A stretch of DNA of 49,594 bases, taken from a virus. The stretch lies in IMG/VR virus record IMGVR_UViG_3300007351_000014, positions 1 to 49,594 of that record, one strand, 5' to 3'. Position numbers and translations under genes: made by a program. Positions 22,322-31,241 of the stretch are shown one piece after another. The notes under the pieces were generated by a model. That model was not told the DNA's origin, searched no databases, and saw nothing but the letters and a program-made list of their open reading frames with translations. Within the stretch, counting starts at the first letter, position 1. Each line of letters begins with the position of its first letter.

Positions 22322-23655
22322 AAAAGTGGCTCATTATATTAGTGCTTTTGGCGGCATCCGCGCAGGGAGGAGAGTTCAAGGTTGGCGATTCTGTTCATCA
22401 CTCTTCTTTCGCTCAGTACCGATATGCGCCACACATGAGTATGACGTCCAGCGGCGGCGTTATCTGGGTTTACTGTGTCGATAAAACTACAGATTCAATG
22501 CGTGTCTATACTACTTTAGATATGGGGACAACTCTCGATACAACCAATACCTTTCCCTCCAGCGGTTCTCTTATAAGCCCATACACCGGAGCCTATTCTT
22601 ACGGAGAATCAACTTTCGTCTCAACGGCGCGAGCATCAGCGGATTATTTTTCTATCGCAAAATTTTCGGGCGCATTATATACGCGCACACTGGTGGACAC
22701 CGTTGCCTATACTGGGTATAGTGGCCCCGCCGGAACGCCGGTCTTTGGGTTTAGTTTATACGGTGCATCGGGGGGACAAATGCTGGTAGCCCACCGAGAA
22801 GAAACGGGAACAACTGACAGTATGAGGGTGAATTATTCTTCGGGTGCGTTATCCCAAACAACATCTTGGACTTCCAGTGATAGTAGTGATGCCGCAATGG
22901 GGGGGCAGTATGTTGATTTTTACTGGAATGGAGGGACTTACGGCGGCATTCTTGCTTATGTATTCAGCGAAAATGACCTCGACTGGATAGATGTTGCTAA
23001 TGGTTTTGATACTTTAAGCACCGCCTTCCTATCTTATAGTCCCGGCTCATTTCAGACTACCTATTGGAATTTCGTACAGAAGAAAGATTCTTTTGGACTG
23101 GTGGCGTTTCAGCAGTCAGCAACGGCGGGAACGGATAATCTTTATTCGATGAATTTCAAAGTCTCTGGCGTGGGGGGTGGTTCGGGAACGGTGGTGCGAA
23201 TTGATTCGGCGTTGATAGAATCGCACGCAGGGATAGCCAGCGGATTTTCCTGTAATCCTTATTATTCGGTAGTGGGGACTAACGGTGACACGGTCAGGCT
23301 CTATTATCTCTATTGGGCGGATACGACCAATGCTGATTCGGCGGATATTGTCTATAAGCAATCGACTGATGGCGGCGTGACCTGGGGTTCTCGAACAACC
23401 TATGTAGCGGCGGTCAATACTCGCCAGCGGTGGGCGTTACACGCTCCGCCTCGAATATATAAACGCGGCAATTATTTGCTTCACGGGGTCAGTTGGCTTG
23501 ATAGCGTGGCGACAAGGGATACACTCTGGACTTATCTTGACAGTACCTATATTCCGCCTTCAGGGCCGACTTTCCTCACCGGCGTTCATCACAGCAAGGC
23601 GGGAATGATGCCGGCGCACAGTAAGAGTTATATCGGAACAATGCACAGGAAATGA
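22318..23655 (+). CDS. Exported BNR/Asp-box propeller protein, 445 aa
   Basis: Starts with GTG 22318 overlapping the previous stop (GTGA). Signal peptide MKKWLIILVLLAASAQG. The body is beta-rich with a perfect Asp-box STDGGVTW near residue 348, as in sialidase-type propellers. It is a paralog of the gene at 28430 (compare DWIDVANGFDTLSTAF and FYWVDSLYGFDTLHLAF; QSATAGTDNL and QSGATSGTDTL). It ends with a basic His-containing tail (HSKSYIGTMHRK). Likely glycan binding or cleavage on a cell surface; catalytic residues were not identified. GC-richer codon style than its neighbours. Confidence 0.7.
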   Translation: MKKWLIILVLLAASAQGGEFKVGDSVHHSSFAQYRYAPHMSMTSSGGVIWVYCVDKTTDSMRVYTTLDMGTTLDTTNTFPSSGSLISPYTGAYSYGESTFVSTARASADYFSIAKFSGALYTRTLVDTVAYTGYSGPAGTPVFGFSLYGASGGQMLVAHREETGTTDSMRVNYSSGALSQTTSWTSSDSSDAAMGGQYVDFYWNGGTYGGILAYVFSENDLDWIDVANGFDTLSTAFLSYSPGSFQTTYWNFVQKKDSFGLVAFQQSATAGTDNLYSMNFKVSGVGGGSGTVVRIDSALIESHAGIASGFSCNPYYSVVGTNGDTVRLYYLYWADTTNADSADIVYKQSTDGGVTWGSRTTYVAAVNTRQRWALHAPPRIYKRGNYLLHGVSWLDSVATRDTLWTYLDSTYIPPSGPTFLTGVHHSKAGMMPAHSKSYIGTMHRK

Positions 23656-23662
23656 GGAGAAG

Positions 23663-23983
23663 ATGAAAACGCTATTGATTCTTTTGGTTCTGACAGTGCC
23701 GGTGATGGGAGGGGTAGCAGAAGATTCTCTGTATAATCACACAACACTCTTGCATTCAATTTCAGAGATTATTGACACTTGCAAATACTATCCGGCTTTT
23801 ACGCCCAAGTATGAAATCGTCAAGGAAATTTATAATAAGCCCGAACCGGACAGCGTGATTGTGAAAATGGACTATACGACTTGGAAGAAATTCTTAGAAT
23901 GGATACAGCCCCAGTCTATGTCAGTGACAATATGGAATGTAGTTGCGGATACTGTATATTGGGATACCTTGCAAAATTGGTGA
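23663..23983 (+). CDS. Small exported protein, 106 aa
   Basis: Signal peptide MKTLLILLVLTVPVMGGVA, then a short helical and beta domain (PDSVIVKMDYTTWKKFLEW). AGGAG lies just before ATG 23663. It sits between two large fibre-type genes, in the GC-richer stretch. It could be a chaperone or adaptor for one of them, but there is no direct evidence. Confidence 0.65.
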   Translation: MKTLLILLVLTVPVMGGVAEDSLYNHTTLLHSISEIIDTCKYYPAFTPKYEIVKEIYNKPEPDSVIVKMDYTTWKKFLEWIQPQSMSVTIWNVVADTVYWDTLQNW

Positions 23984-23996
23984 TAAAGAGGAAAAA

Positions 23997-26900
23997 ATGA
24001 AAAAGTTCTTATGTGTTTTCACTTTGCTTTTTATTACTTGTTCTTTGAATGCAGCCATCGTTGTCAATCGTCTCGTGATTGAAACCAGCGCGGACAGTAT
24101 TCGTGGTATTTACGTTCAAGACACGACCGGGAATATTCAAAACAGGTTTGTCTTGAAGTGGAACGCCGGCACGAGTCAATTGGTGTGGGCAGTTGATTCT
24201 GCTGGTGGAGTTGGTTCATCTTGGAACTGGGAGGATTCTTCGGGTGAGCCTCCTTTTTGGGTTGACAGTGCTTTGTATGCTCTTCTTGCTGACAGCACTC
24301 TGAAAATCGACACTACTTACGCCCCTCTTCAACAATACGTTTCAAATCACGCTGGTGCTGGTGCGGGAGATGAAATAAAGGTTGACAGTGCTGGGAGTGG
24401 CTCTACTTCCATTGCTATGCAATCTCCTGTAGTGATTAAACAGGGAACGGGGATTGACTTCGTAATCATCAACGGTGATACAGTTAGAGTTGATGTTAGC
24501 ATTGTGGATATCAATGTTCCGAATGACATTACAATCACTGGGTTATCGGACTCAACGAAGTGGAATGATGCTCATGACTCTTCGTTGACTTGGGATAACG
24601 GTGCTTTATTGTGGTCGTATTTATTTGATGATTCGCTTGGAAATCACAGAATTTCTTGGGATGCTGCGGTTGAATCAGTTTTGGTGTGGGATAACGGAAT
24701 TTTGCTTCGAGGAGAGTGGTTTGATGATTCGTTAAACAACCATATTCAACTTGGAAACTATATTGATTCAACCACGCTCGATACAATTCAAAACTCATAT
24801 CAAGCAGTTGCTGCTTTGAGGTCTGATTCAACTTCACGAAGTTGGTTGGGTTTGACCACGTTTTTAACGAGTGACTTTGACAATGTTGGAATTGACACTA
24901 CTTCTGGTGGGGTGTTGAGATTGAAGGATGAAGGCATAACGACTGACAAGATTTTGAATCAAACTATTCAAAGAGACGACATAGATTCAACTTTAAACGA
25001 CATAGTTGTTTCAGATTTGTATAAGGGTTTGAGAACGTCGGTGGATTCTGGAGTTGCGACGAAATACTACGCCCGTTACAATGTCGGAAACAAAGCGATT
25101 TCAAGAGTAACTCCAACTGACAACTTCATCCTGAAGTACGACCAATCAGTTGACTCAGTGATGTGGGAGGCTGATGCTGGGGCTGGTTCTGGAGACAATG
25201 CTGTGGTGGACACCATTTTGGGCGATGGTGGAACATGGGACTTGCCCGCTACGTTTTTCATTCAGGAGGGAACTGGAATTGCCTTTAACAAAATTGGAAC
25301 AGATACTTTGAGGGTTTCAATTACTGGTTCAGGCGGTGGAGATGACATCAAAGTTGACACCATCCTGGGAGATGGAGGAGTTTACGATGCCCCTAGTGGG
25401 GTTGTTTTTCAAGAGGGAACAGGAATTGTCTTGAATGTTTTGTCTTCTGACACTGTCAGAATTGGAGTACTTAGAGATTACTTACTATCAAGTGGAGACA
25501 CGGCGTCTGCTTCAAATAAAGTTTGGGACTTTGAGGATGGAGTTATTTCCGACCTTAACAAAATTGAAGACTTGGATTCCATCATTCTTAACAATGGAGA
25601 TACCATTACTGAATTTTCAGGAACTGGGTTAACTATTTCAAGTGGTATTTTGTCATCTGTTCTCGGGACGAACGTTACTGACGCTGAAGTCGATGATGAT
25701 ATCACAATCAATCAAGCGAGTAGCGCAGTCAACGCTTTGAATTCTGATTCATTGGGTCACAAATTGTACATGACTGGTGATACACTAAAATCTATTTCGG
25801 AAGTTCTTTACATTGCAAGTGCCTCGAATGACTTGCAATTGCAAAATGACACAATTTTGATTGGGGAAGAGAGTGGTGACAACGATGTTTACTTGATTGT
25901 TTTGAATACTGAGGATACTGCGTGGATTAAACTTGACGCGGCAACTGCAAAACTTCAATTCAAGAATGAAAGTGGTTCGTTTGCTAATTTTGGGGCGTAT
26001 TCAGATTCAATCAGTAGGTCGTGGGGACGAGGTGTTTGGTTTGAATTGTCGGACTTTGACAATGTGACGATTGACACTGGCACCTCCGGTGCATTGAGAG
26101 TGAAGGATGGAGGCATTACTGGCGCGAAGATTTTTGACCAAACAGTGCAGCGTGATGACATGGACTCAACGAGTAATGACGTAGTTTTCAGTGGAGTTTA
26201 CAGAGGAACGAGGGAAACCGCCGAATCTCTTTTAACGACTGACCGTTGGGTTCGCTATGTAGTTGGAGATAGCTTGAACAACTACAGCTTGATTACTCAC
26301 AACCACATCTCGGAGTACTTCGCCTTGAGTGATTTTGATAATGTCAGCATTGACACTTCAGCGGGCGGTTCCCTTCAATTGAAGGATGGTGGTGTAACAA
26401 ATACTAAGATTCTTGACCAAACAATTGCTCGAGATGATATTGACTCCACTTCAAATGATTTGGTCGTGAGCGGGATATACCGTGGGACTCGTGAAATCGC
26501 TGACAGTTTGTTGCCCACCATAAACTGGGTGAACTTATTGCTCGAGGACAGCCTTGACGAGTATAGTGTGACGAATCACAACCACGATGCGTCGTACTTT
26601 GCTCGAGATGAATTCGATAACTCAACGATTGACACCACGGCGACTGGGGCGTTGGAGGTCAAGGCGTCGGGGATTACAACTAGTCAAATTCTCAATCAAA
26701 CCATCACGATGAGCGACATTGACACGACAAGCAACAACTTCGTCTTTGATGATGCTTACAGGGTAACATCAAACATTGCGGAGAGCCTACTCGCGACAGT
26801 TAATTACGTTAATGAGAAAGTTATCTCCACGGGTTTAATGGACACGCTAAACTCCGGGGACAGTTTGATTTACGCCCACTTGGCAGATACTTTCTTGTTG

Positions 26901-28433
26901 GTTGTTAACTCCGGCGACACCACCAAGGTCTTGCCGAGGGACAACGCTGAGTTGATTTTGGGGTCGGAAGGGTTGACGACTGCTGACAGTTTTAGGGTGC
27001 TCAATCGATTATACTTCGGTAAAGAGGGATTGACATTTTTGGATTCTTCAGACGTTGATTCTCTTGTGAATCTTGGAGGTGAGATTGACAGTACTGAAAT
27101 CATCGACCAAACTGTTAAAAGGAATGACATTGATTCAACTTACAACGATTTGGTTGTTTCAAATTTGTTTAAAGTCACAAGGTCATTTTCTGACAGCGCT
27201 ATGGCGACGAGAGATTTTGCGAAGTTCAATATTTCGAGTAAGCCAGTCTCAAGGGCAGCAATCACTGACGACTATGTATTGAAATACGACGCCGCGCTCG
27301 ATAGTTTGATGTGGGAGGCAGATGTTGGTGCCGGTTCAGGGGATGACGTTAAATTCGATTCAACGTTTGGAGTCTATGGCGTGTTCGATATGACGAATCC
27401 TGTGATTCAAGGTGGTTCATTCATTGAGATAATTGCAGTTGGGACTGACACAGGCAGAATCAATGTGGATACATCAGGAACTGACGCAATAGCCTCAAAG
27501 ACTTGGTCAAGGGACAGCCTTGTTCAGTCATTGACCGCTGGAAATGGTGTTGATGTTAGTGCTTCTTACGGTAACGTTACTGCAAGTGTTGACTTGGATT
27601 ATGGTTTGACTTTCGATGGGGGTCAGTTGGAGGTCGATACTACCACGGATGTTCCGTCAATGAATATTTTTAAGAAAAGAACTGAGGCTTATTTCGACAG
27701 TTTGACCACCAGAGACAGTCTCATTTTGAGAACTACTACTGCCGGCGTGGACACGATGATTTCGCTCTTCTTAAAGGGAGATACTGTGTTCTTGAATCCG
27801 AATGACAACAATTTATTTTACTTTGGGAAGAGAGGAGGAATGAATTTACTCGACTCCGTTCGAATTCTGAAGCAGCTTTTCTTCGGGAACGCTGGGACAA
27901 CAGTGGTTGATTCGCTCAAGGCAGACTCAATCGTGACTGGTAAGGGTAGATTCTCCCTTGATGAAGTGGTGTTTCCACTCAACATGGTGTTTGGCGCTGA
28001 CCGTGCAGTTGAAGATTCGGTTAGGTTGACTCAGCCGGTTCGAAAGGCAAACAGCGACACTGCCGTGTGGTTGCTTGACTCATGTTACGCAGTCGTAACG
28101 ACTTCAAATGACACTTTTGATGTTTCTGGTCTTGCACCTGTAGCTATGAATGTGGACAGTTTGATTTATTTGTATCAAGCAACTGGTCAGATTGACAGTA
28201 TTGCTGCTTATAGTTGGGACATCACAGATGGGTTCGAATTGACTGACTCGTTGTACTATTACGATGGAACTGACCGAAACTCTGTTAATTGGACTCGGGT
28301 TGCTCTTTATATAAATGAGTCATTCAGCGCAGGTCAAGAGTTGAGGGTGAGGTTTTTCACTTCGTTTGCTTCAGGCAGTAACAAGACTGTCAGAATTGCC
28401 TACATGAAAGCAAAAGGGAGGCCTAAGCAATGA
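23997..28433 (+). CDS. Exported giant fibre protein, 1478 aa
   Basis: ATG 23997 follows AAGAGGAAAAA. Signal peptide MKKFLCVFTLLFITCSLNA. The first 200 residues are closely related to the fibre at 18182 (GNIQNRFVLKWNAGTSQLVW). The long shaft is built from repeats such as SDFDN(V/S)xIDT, SGALxVKDGGIT and QTIxRDDIDSTSND. One LLEDSLDEYS unit near residue 860 recalls the repeat of the other fibre. The C-terminus (YDGTDRNSVNWTRVALYI) looks like a beta-sandwich tip. A trimeric tail or side fibre is likely by sequence style, but the signal peptide would send it out of the cytoplasm. Confidence 0.7.
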   Translation: MKKFLCVFTLLFITCSLNAAIVVNRLVIETSADSIRGIYVQDTTGNIQNRFVLKWNAGTSQLVWAVDSAGGVGSSWNWEDSSGEPPFWVDSALYALLADSTLKIDTTYAPLQQYVSNHAGAGAGDEIKVDSAGSGSTSIAMQSPVVIKQGTGIDFVIINGDTVRVDVSIVDINVPNDITITGLSDSTKWNDAHDSSLTWDNGALLWSYLFDDSLGNHRISWDAAVESVLVWDNGILLRGEWFDDSLNNHIQLGNYIDSTTLDTIQNSYQAVAALRSDSTSRSWLGLTTFLTSDFDNVGIDTTSGGVLRLKDEGITTDKILNQTIQRDDIDSTLNDIVVSDLYKGLRTSVDSGVATKYYARYNVGNKAISRVTPTDNFILKYDQSVDSVMWEADAGAGSGDNAVVDTILGDGGTWDLPATFFIQEGTGIAFNKIGTDTLRVSITGSGGGDDIKVDTILGDGGVYDAPSGVVFQEGTGIVLNVLSSDTVRIGVLRDYLLSSGDTASASNKVWDFEDGVISDLNKIEDLDSIILNNGDTITEFSGTGLTISSGILSSVLGTNVTDAEVDDDITINQASSAVNALNSDSLGHKLYMTGDTLKSISEVLYIASASNDLQLQNDTILIGEESGDNDVYLIVLNTEDTAWIKLDAATAKLQFKNESGSFANFGAYSDSISRSWGRGVWFELSDFDNVTIDTGTSGALRVKDGGITGAKIFDQTVQRDDMDSTSNDVVFSGVYRGTRETAESLLTTDRWVRYVVGDSLNNYSLITHNHISEYFALSDFDNVSIDTSAGGSLQLKDGGVTNTKILDQTIARDDIDSTSNDLVVSGIYRGTREIADSLLPTINWVNLLLEDSLDEYSVTNHNHDASYFARDEFDNSTIDTTATGALEVKASGITTSQILNQTITMSDIDTTSNNFVFDDAYRVTSNIAESLLATVNYVNEKVISTGLMDTLNSGDSLIYAHLADTFLLVVNSGDTTKVLPRDNAELILGSEGLTTADSFRVLNRLYFGKEGLTFLDSSDVDSLVNLGGEIDSTEIIDQTVKRNDIDSTYNDLVVSNLFKVTRSFSDSAMATRDFAKFNISSKPVSRAAITDDYVLKYDAALDSLMWEADVGAGSGDDVKFDSTFGVYGVFDMTNPVIQGGSFIEIIAVGTDTGRINVDTSGTDAIASKTWSRDSLVQSLTAGNGVDVSASYGNVTASVDLDYGLTFDGGQLEVDTTTDVPSMNIFKKRTEAYFDSLTTRDSLILRTTTAGVDTMISLFLKGDTVFLNPNDNNLFYFGKRGGMNLLDSVRILKQLFFGNAGTTVVDSLKADSIVTGKGRFSLDEVVFPLNMVFGADRAVEDSVRLTQPVRKANSDTAVWLLDSCYAVVTTSNDTFDVSGLAPVAMNVDSLIYLYQATGQIDSIAAYSWDITDGFELTDSLYYYDGTDRNSVNWTRVALYINESFSAGQELRVRFFTSFASGSNKTVRIAYMKAKGRPKQ
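24517..24577. repeat. 61-bp direct repeat, copy 2
   Basis: Identical to 18702-18762 (see that entry). It encodes NDITITGLSDSTKWNDAHD in both fibre proteins. Confidence 0.85.
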
Positions 28434-29806
28434 AGTTTGCATTGCTGATTGTACTTGTAGCGTTAATTGTTATTCCATCCGTTTCAGAGGCAATCGCTAC
28501 TCGTTACGACCGGACGCAAACTGGACTCGATTCACTTGAGAGTTCATCCATTGCAGGTGGGTTTAGCCGAGGTTGGCATCGAGTGTTTTTAACGAAGAGT
28601 GGTGATGTGTTGATTAACGGCTACATGCGCTTCAATTTTGGGCAGAGTTTCTACAAGAGTTCGGATTGGGGTACGACTTGGATATATGATACTATTACTG
28701 GGCTCACTGCAACAACGGCGGTTCAGAATTTTTCATGGTTCTTTGATGATTCCGGGTGGGCTTTGAATGCTGCAAGTGCTTCCGGAGTGCCATGGACAAT
28801 TAGACGATATGATAGAACTGTTGCTGGGATTTTGGATACAGTCACGACCACTGGTGGAGCAAGTTCTGCTACGAGAAGACCTATGCTGACAGTTGTTGGT
28901 GGGAAGTTGATGGTCGTTGTCAATAATGAATCCACCCCAGATGATTCTGCTTTGGTAACCATTACTACTGGTCAGCACTCACAGGATGCTACTTGGTATC
29001 GTGCCTTTAAGAGCAAGGAATTTACTGGCGGCGGTCTGAAATTGCCTCATCAATGGGGTGGAGGAAGCGGCGGAGGGATTCTTGCTACTAACATGGTTCA
29101 GTCCGATTTTTACTGGGTTGACTCGCTTTACGGGTTTGACACTCTTCACTTAGCATTCAAACCCGGAAACGACCCTTATCTAAGGGATTGTTGGGTCATG
29201 CCTTTGTTGGAGAGTACAGGAGTGCTTGTGTATCAATCAGGTGCTACTTCAGGAACTGACACCTTAGTCAGTTTCAATTACGTAGTGCAGAATACTGGTG
29301 ATGGCACTGGCGGAAATGTTTCTATTACGCTATCGAACAGACAGGTTGTGGAAACTCATCAAGGAATTAAGAATGGTAATCAGGCCAACGTGACTGGAGG
29401 GACTTTCATGCCAGGTGGCGACTCTGCTGTATGTTTTTACAAGTACTGGCCTGATACGACAGTTGACAGCCCGAGCATTGTTGGCAAGGTGTTTAACGGT
29501 AGTTCGTGGGGAAGTTCATTTTACGTTTCTTATGGAAAGATGAGGTCAACTCTTGATTCGACAATTGAATTCATGCAGGCGAGCCCGTATTTGTGGAAGA
29601 TTGGAGATTACTATCGGTATGTGATTGCCCATACTGATAGTTGTGCAGGGGATACCTCAAAGGGAACCGTTTTTCTCGGAACGATTTATGCTCCGAGCGG
29701 CGAACTTCCAGCAGTGATTGAGCACTCAGGAACGATTCATAACAAGACTGATGGGGCTAAGATTCATGACGCATCTTCAGTTCGAGTGAGACACGGGGAA
29801 GATTAA
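28430..29806 (+). CDS. Exported BNR/Asp-box propeller protein, 458 aa
   Basis: Overlaps the previous gene by 4 bases. Signal peptide MKFALLIVLVALIVIPSVSEA. A perfect Asp-box SSDWGTTW lies near residue 77, and the overall beta-rich pattern matches the paralog at 22318. It ends in a charged, His-rich tail (HDASSVRVRHGED). Probably a glycan-binding or sialidase-like surface protein that works with the preceding fibre, since each giant fibre gene is followed by one such propeller gene. Confidence 0.7.
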   Translation: MKFALLIVLVALIVIPSVSEAIATRYDRTQTGLDSLESSSIAGGFSRGWHRVFLTKSGDVLINGYMRFNFGQSFYKSSDWGTTWIYDTITGLTATTAVQNFSWFFDDSGWALNAASASGVPWTIRRYDRTVAGILDTVTTTGGASSATRRPMLTVVGGKLMVVVNNESTPDDSALVTITTGQHSQDATWYRAFKSKEFTGGGLKLPHQWGGGSGGGILATNMVQSDFYWVDSLYGFDTLHLAFKPGNDPYLRDCWVMPLLESTGVLVYQSGATSGTDTLVSFNYVVQNTGDGTGGNVSITLSNRQVVETHQGIKNGNQANVTGGTFMPGGDSAVCFYKYWPDTTVDSPSIVGKVFNGSSWGSSFYVSYGKMRSTLDSTIEFMQASPYLWKIGDYYRYVIAHTDSCAGDTSKGTVFLGTIYAPSGELPAVIEHSGTIHNKTDGAKIHDASSVRVRHGED

Positions 29807-31062
29807 TGAAAATACTTTTGAGAGTAATCATTGTTTTAGGGTTGACGTTCATTGCAAGAAGCGCTTATACGACTGACCCAGTCGTGACGGTGAGTCATTA
29901 TGCAATGGACAGTTCAACTTCATCGGTTTTCAATCCTTTGTCAATTCCGAGATGGCAGATTTGCCCACTCGCTGATTCAGGTCACGTGGTGTTCTACAAC
30001 GCTGGCTACTTGAACAAGGCGGTGACCCTGACTTTCGGACTCGATAGTTCTCAACCGTGGGTTAGTTATCATACAGGAGCGTTGTCGGACTTAGACCACG
30101 CTCACTTGAGTGTTCACAACGACACGGTGATTGTTAGTCGTTCTAACAACAGCACGCTTCAGGCTTACACTCCCATTGGAGATTCACTCACTCAACTTTG
30201 GACTTGGACTTGGCCTTATTCTGAGGCAGATGTTTACGTGCCCTCAATTCAAAGGTTACCCAATTCAGACACTTGTATTGCAATAAGTCGTGGTTTGGAT
30301 GATGCTCATGCCATTGCTTGGTGGATAAGTTCGAATAAGGGGCAATCATTCGTTGAGCAGGGTTACATGGTTAACAGAATTGGAACTGGCAGGTGTCGAA
30401 TTGGACTGATGGTCTACGGACAGACGGTGGCAGCTGTAGTTGACACAGGCGATTACGCAATTGAATGGTGGACTTTTAATCGTTCATCATTGACCTGGGT
30501 TCGTGAGGGTAAAATCTTTAACAGGTCGATGTATCGTGGAATGGCTGGAAATGTTGCAGAAGATTCCATTCAGTTCTTAATTGGAACTCGGGATTTGTCC
30601 ACCGGTGACTCGATAATTTGGGCATGGAAGAATCAAGGTGATGTGTCATTCGTTGAGGGAACGGGGTTCAAGACGTCAAATGTTGGACAATCACTTCCAC
30701 CTTACACTGCCTTGACTTACATTGAGAGTTCAAGGAGATTAGTTCTGTTTTACAGTGACAATGATTCAACTGCTAATGACGATTACTGGACTGTTTTTTG
30801 TCGGTGGATGAAGATGGACGACAAGACTTGGAGCGCCCCAACGAGAGTTTCAAGGGGTACTGATGCTTGGAAGGTAGTGACTGCTATGCGAGTTCCTGAG
30901 TCTCACGGGGACGTCGCTTACGCCATGATTCCGTTTGACACTTTGATTGGAGCAACTACCTACCACCTTGCTGGCGTCGTTAAGGTTGAATTTGACGACC
31001 CGGACGTTAGTACGACTCGGGGAAATTTGGGAAAAATCAAATTGCGAAAGGGGAAGTTGTGA
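29806..31062 (+). CDS. Exported propeller-like protein, 418 aa
   Basis: Starts in TAATG with a signal peptide (MKILLRVIIVLGLTFIARSA). The body is beta-rich with a probable Asp-box variant (SSNKGQSF, near residue 175) and sialidase-like strand pairs (DDAHAIAWWISS). The C-terminus is short and basic (GKIKLRKGKL), comparable to the basic end of the beta-helix protein at 31238. Likely a third surface propeller of this block; enzymatic residues not identified. Confidence 0.65.
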   Translation: MKILLRVIIVLGLTFIARSAYTTDPVVTVSHYAMDSSTSSVFNPLSIPRWQICPLADSGHVVFYNAGYLNKAVTLTFGLDSSQPWVSYHTGALSDLDHAHLSVHNDTVIVSRSNNSTLQAYTPIGDSLTQLWTWTWPYSEADVYVPSIQRLPNSDTCIAISRGLDDAHAIAWWISSNKGQSFVEQGYMVNRIGTGRCRIGLMVYGQTVAAVVDTGDYAIEWWTFNRSSLTWVREGKIFNRSMYRGMAGNVAEDSIQFLIGTRDLSTGDSIIWAWKNQGDVSFVEGTGFKTSNVGQSLPPYTALTYIESSRRLVLFYSDNDSTANDDYWTVFCRWMKMDDKTWSAPTRVSRGTDAWKVVTAMRVPESHGDVAYAMIPFDTLIGATTYHLAGVVKVEFDDPDVSTTRGNLGKIKLRKGKL

Positions 31063-31241
31063 AGAAGAGAGCGGTCAATATTAGACTTCTGATTTGGGTT
31101 TTGAAAACAACAGCCATTGATACAATCGGAGCTTTTCTTGCGTTCTTTATTGGTATCTATCAAGTATTGAAATGGACTGGTATTGTTTTATGGGAGTTGC
31201 TTTTGTTGTTGTTTGGTTTGACTGAGAGGGAGAGAAGATGA
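31059..31241 (+). CDS. Small membrane protein, 60 aa
   Basis: GTG 31059 overlaps the previous stop (GTGA), with AAAGGGGAAG upstream. The protein has a basic N-terminus, two hydrophobic stretches (about residues 10-30 and 35-53) and a charged end (TERERR). It is the only gene of the exported-protein block without a cleavable signal. It may help membrane insertion of its neighbours, or be a holin-like protein; unknown. Confidence 0.6.
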   Translation: MKKRAVNIRLLIWVLKTTAIDTIGAFLAFFIGIYQVLKWTGIVLWELLLLLFGLTERERR

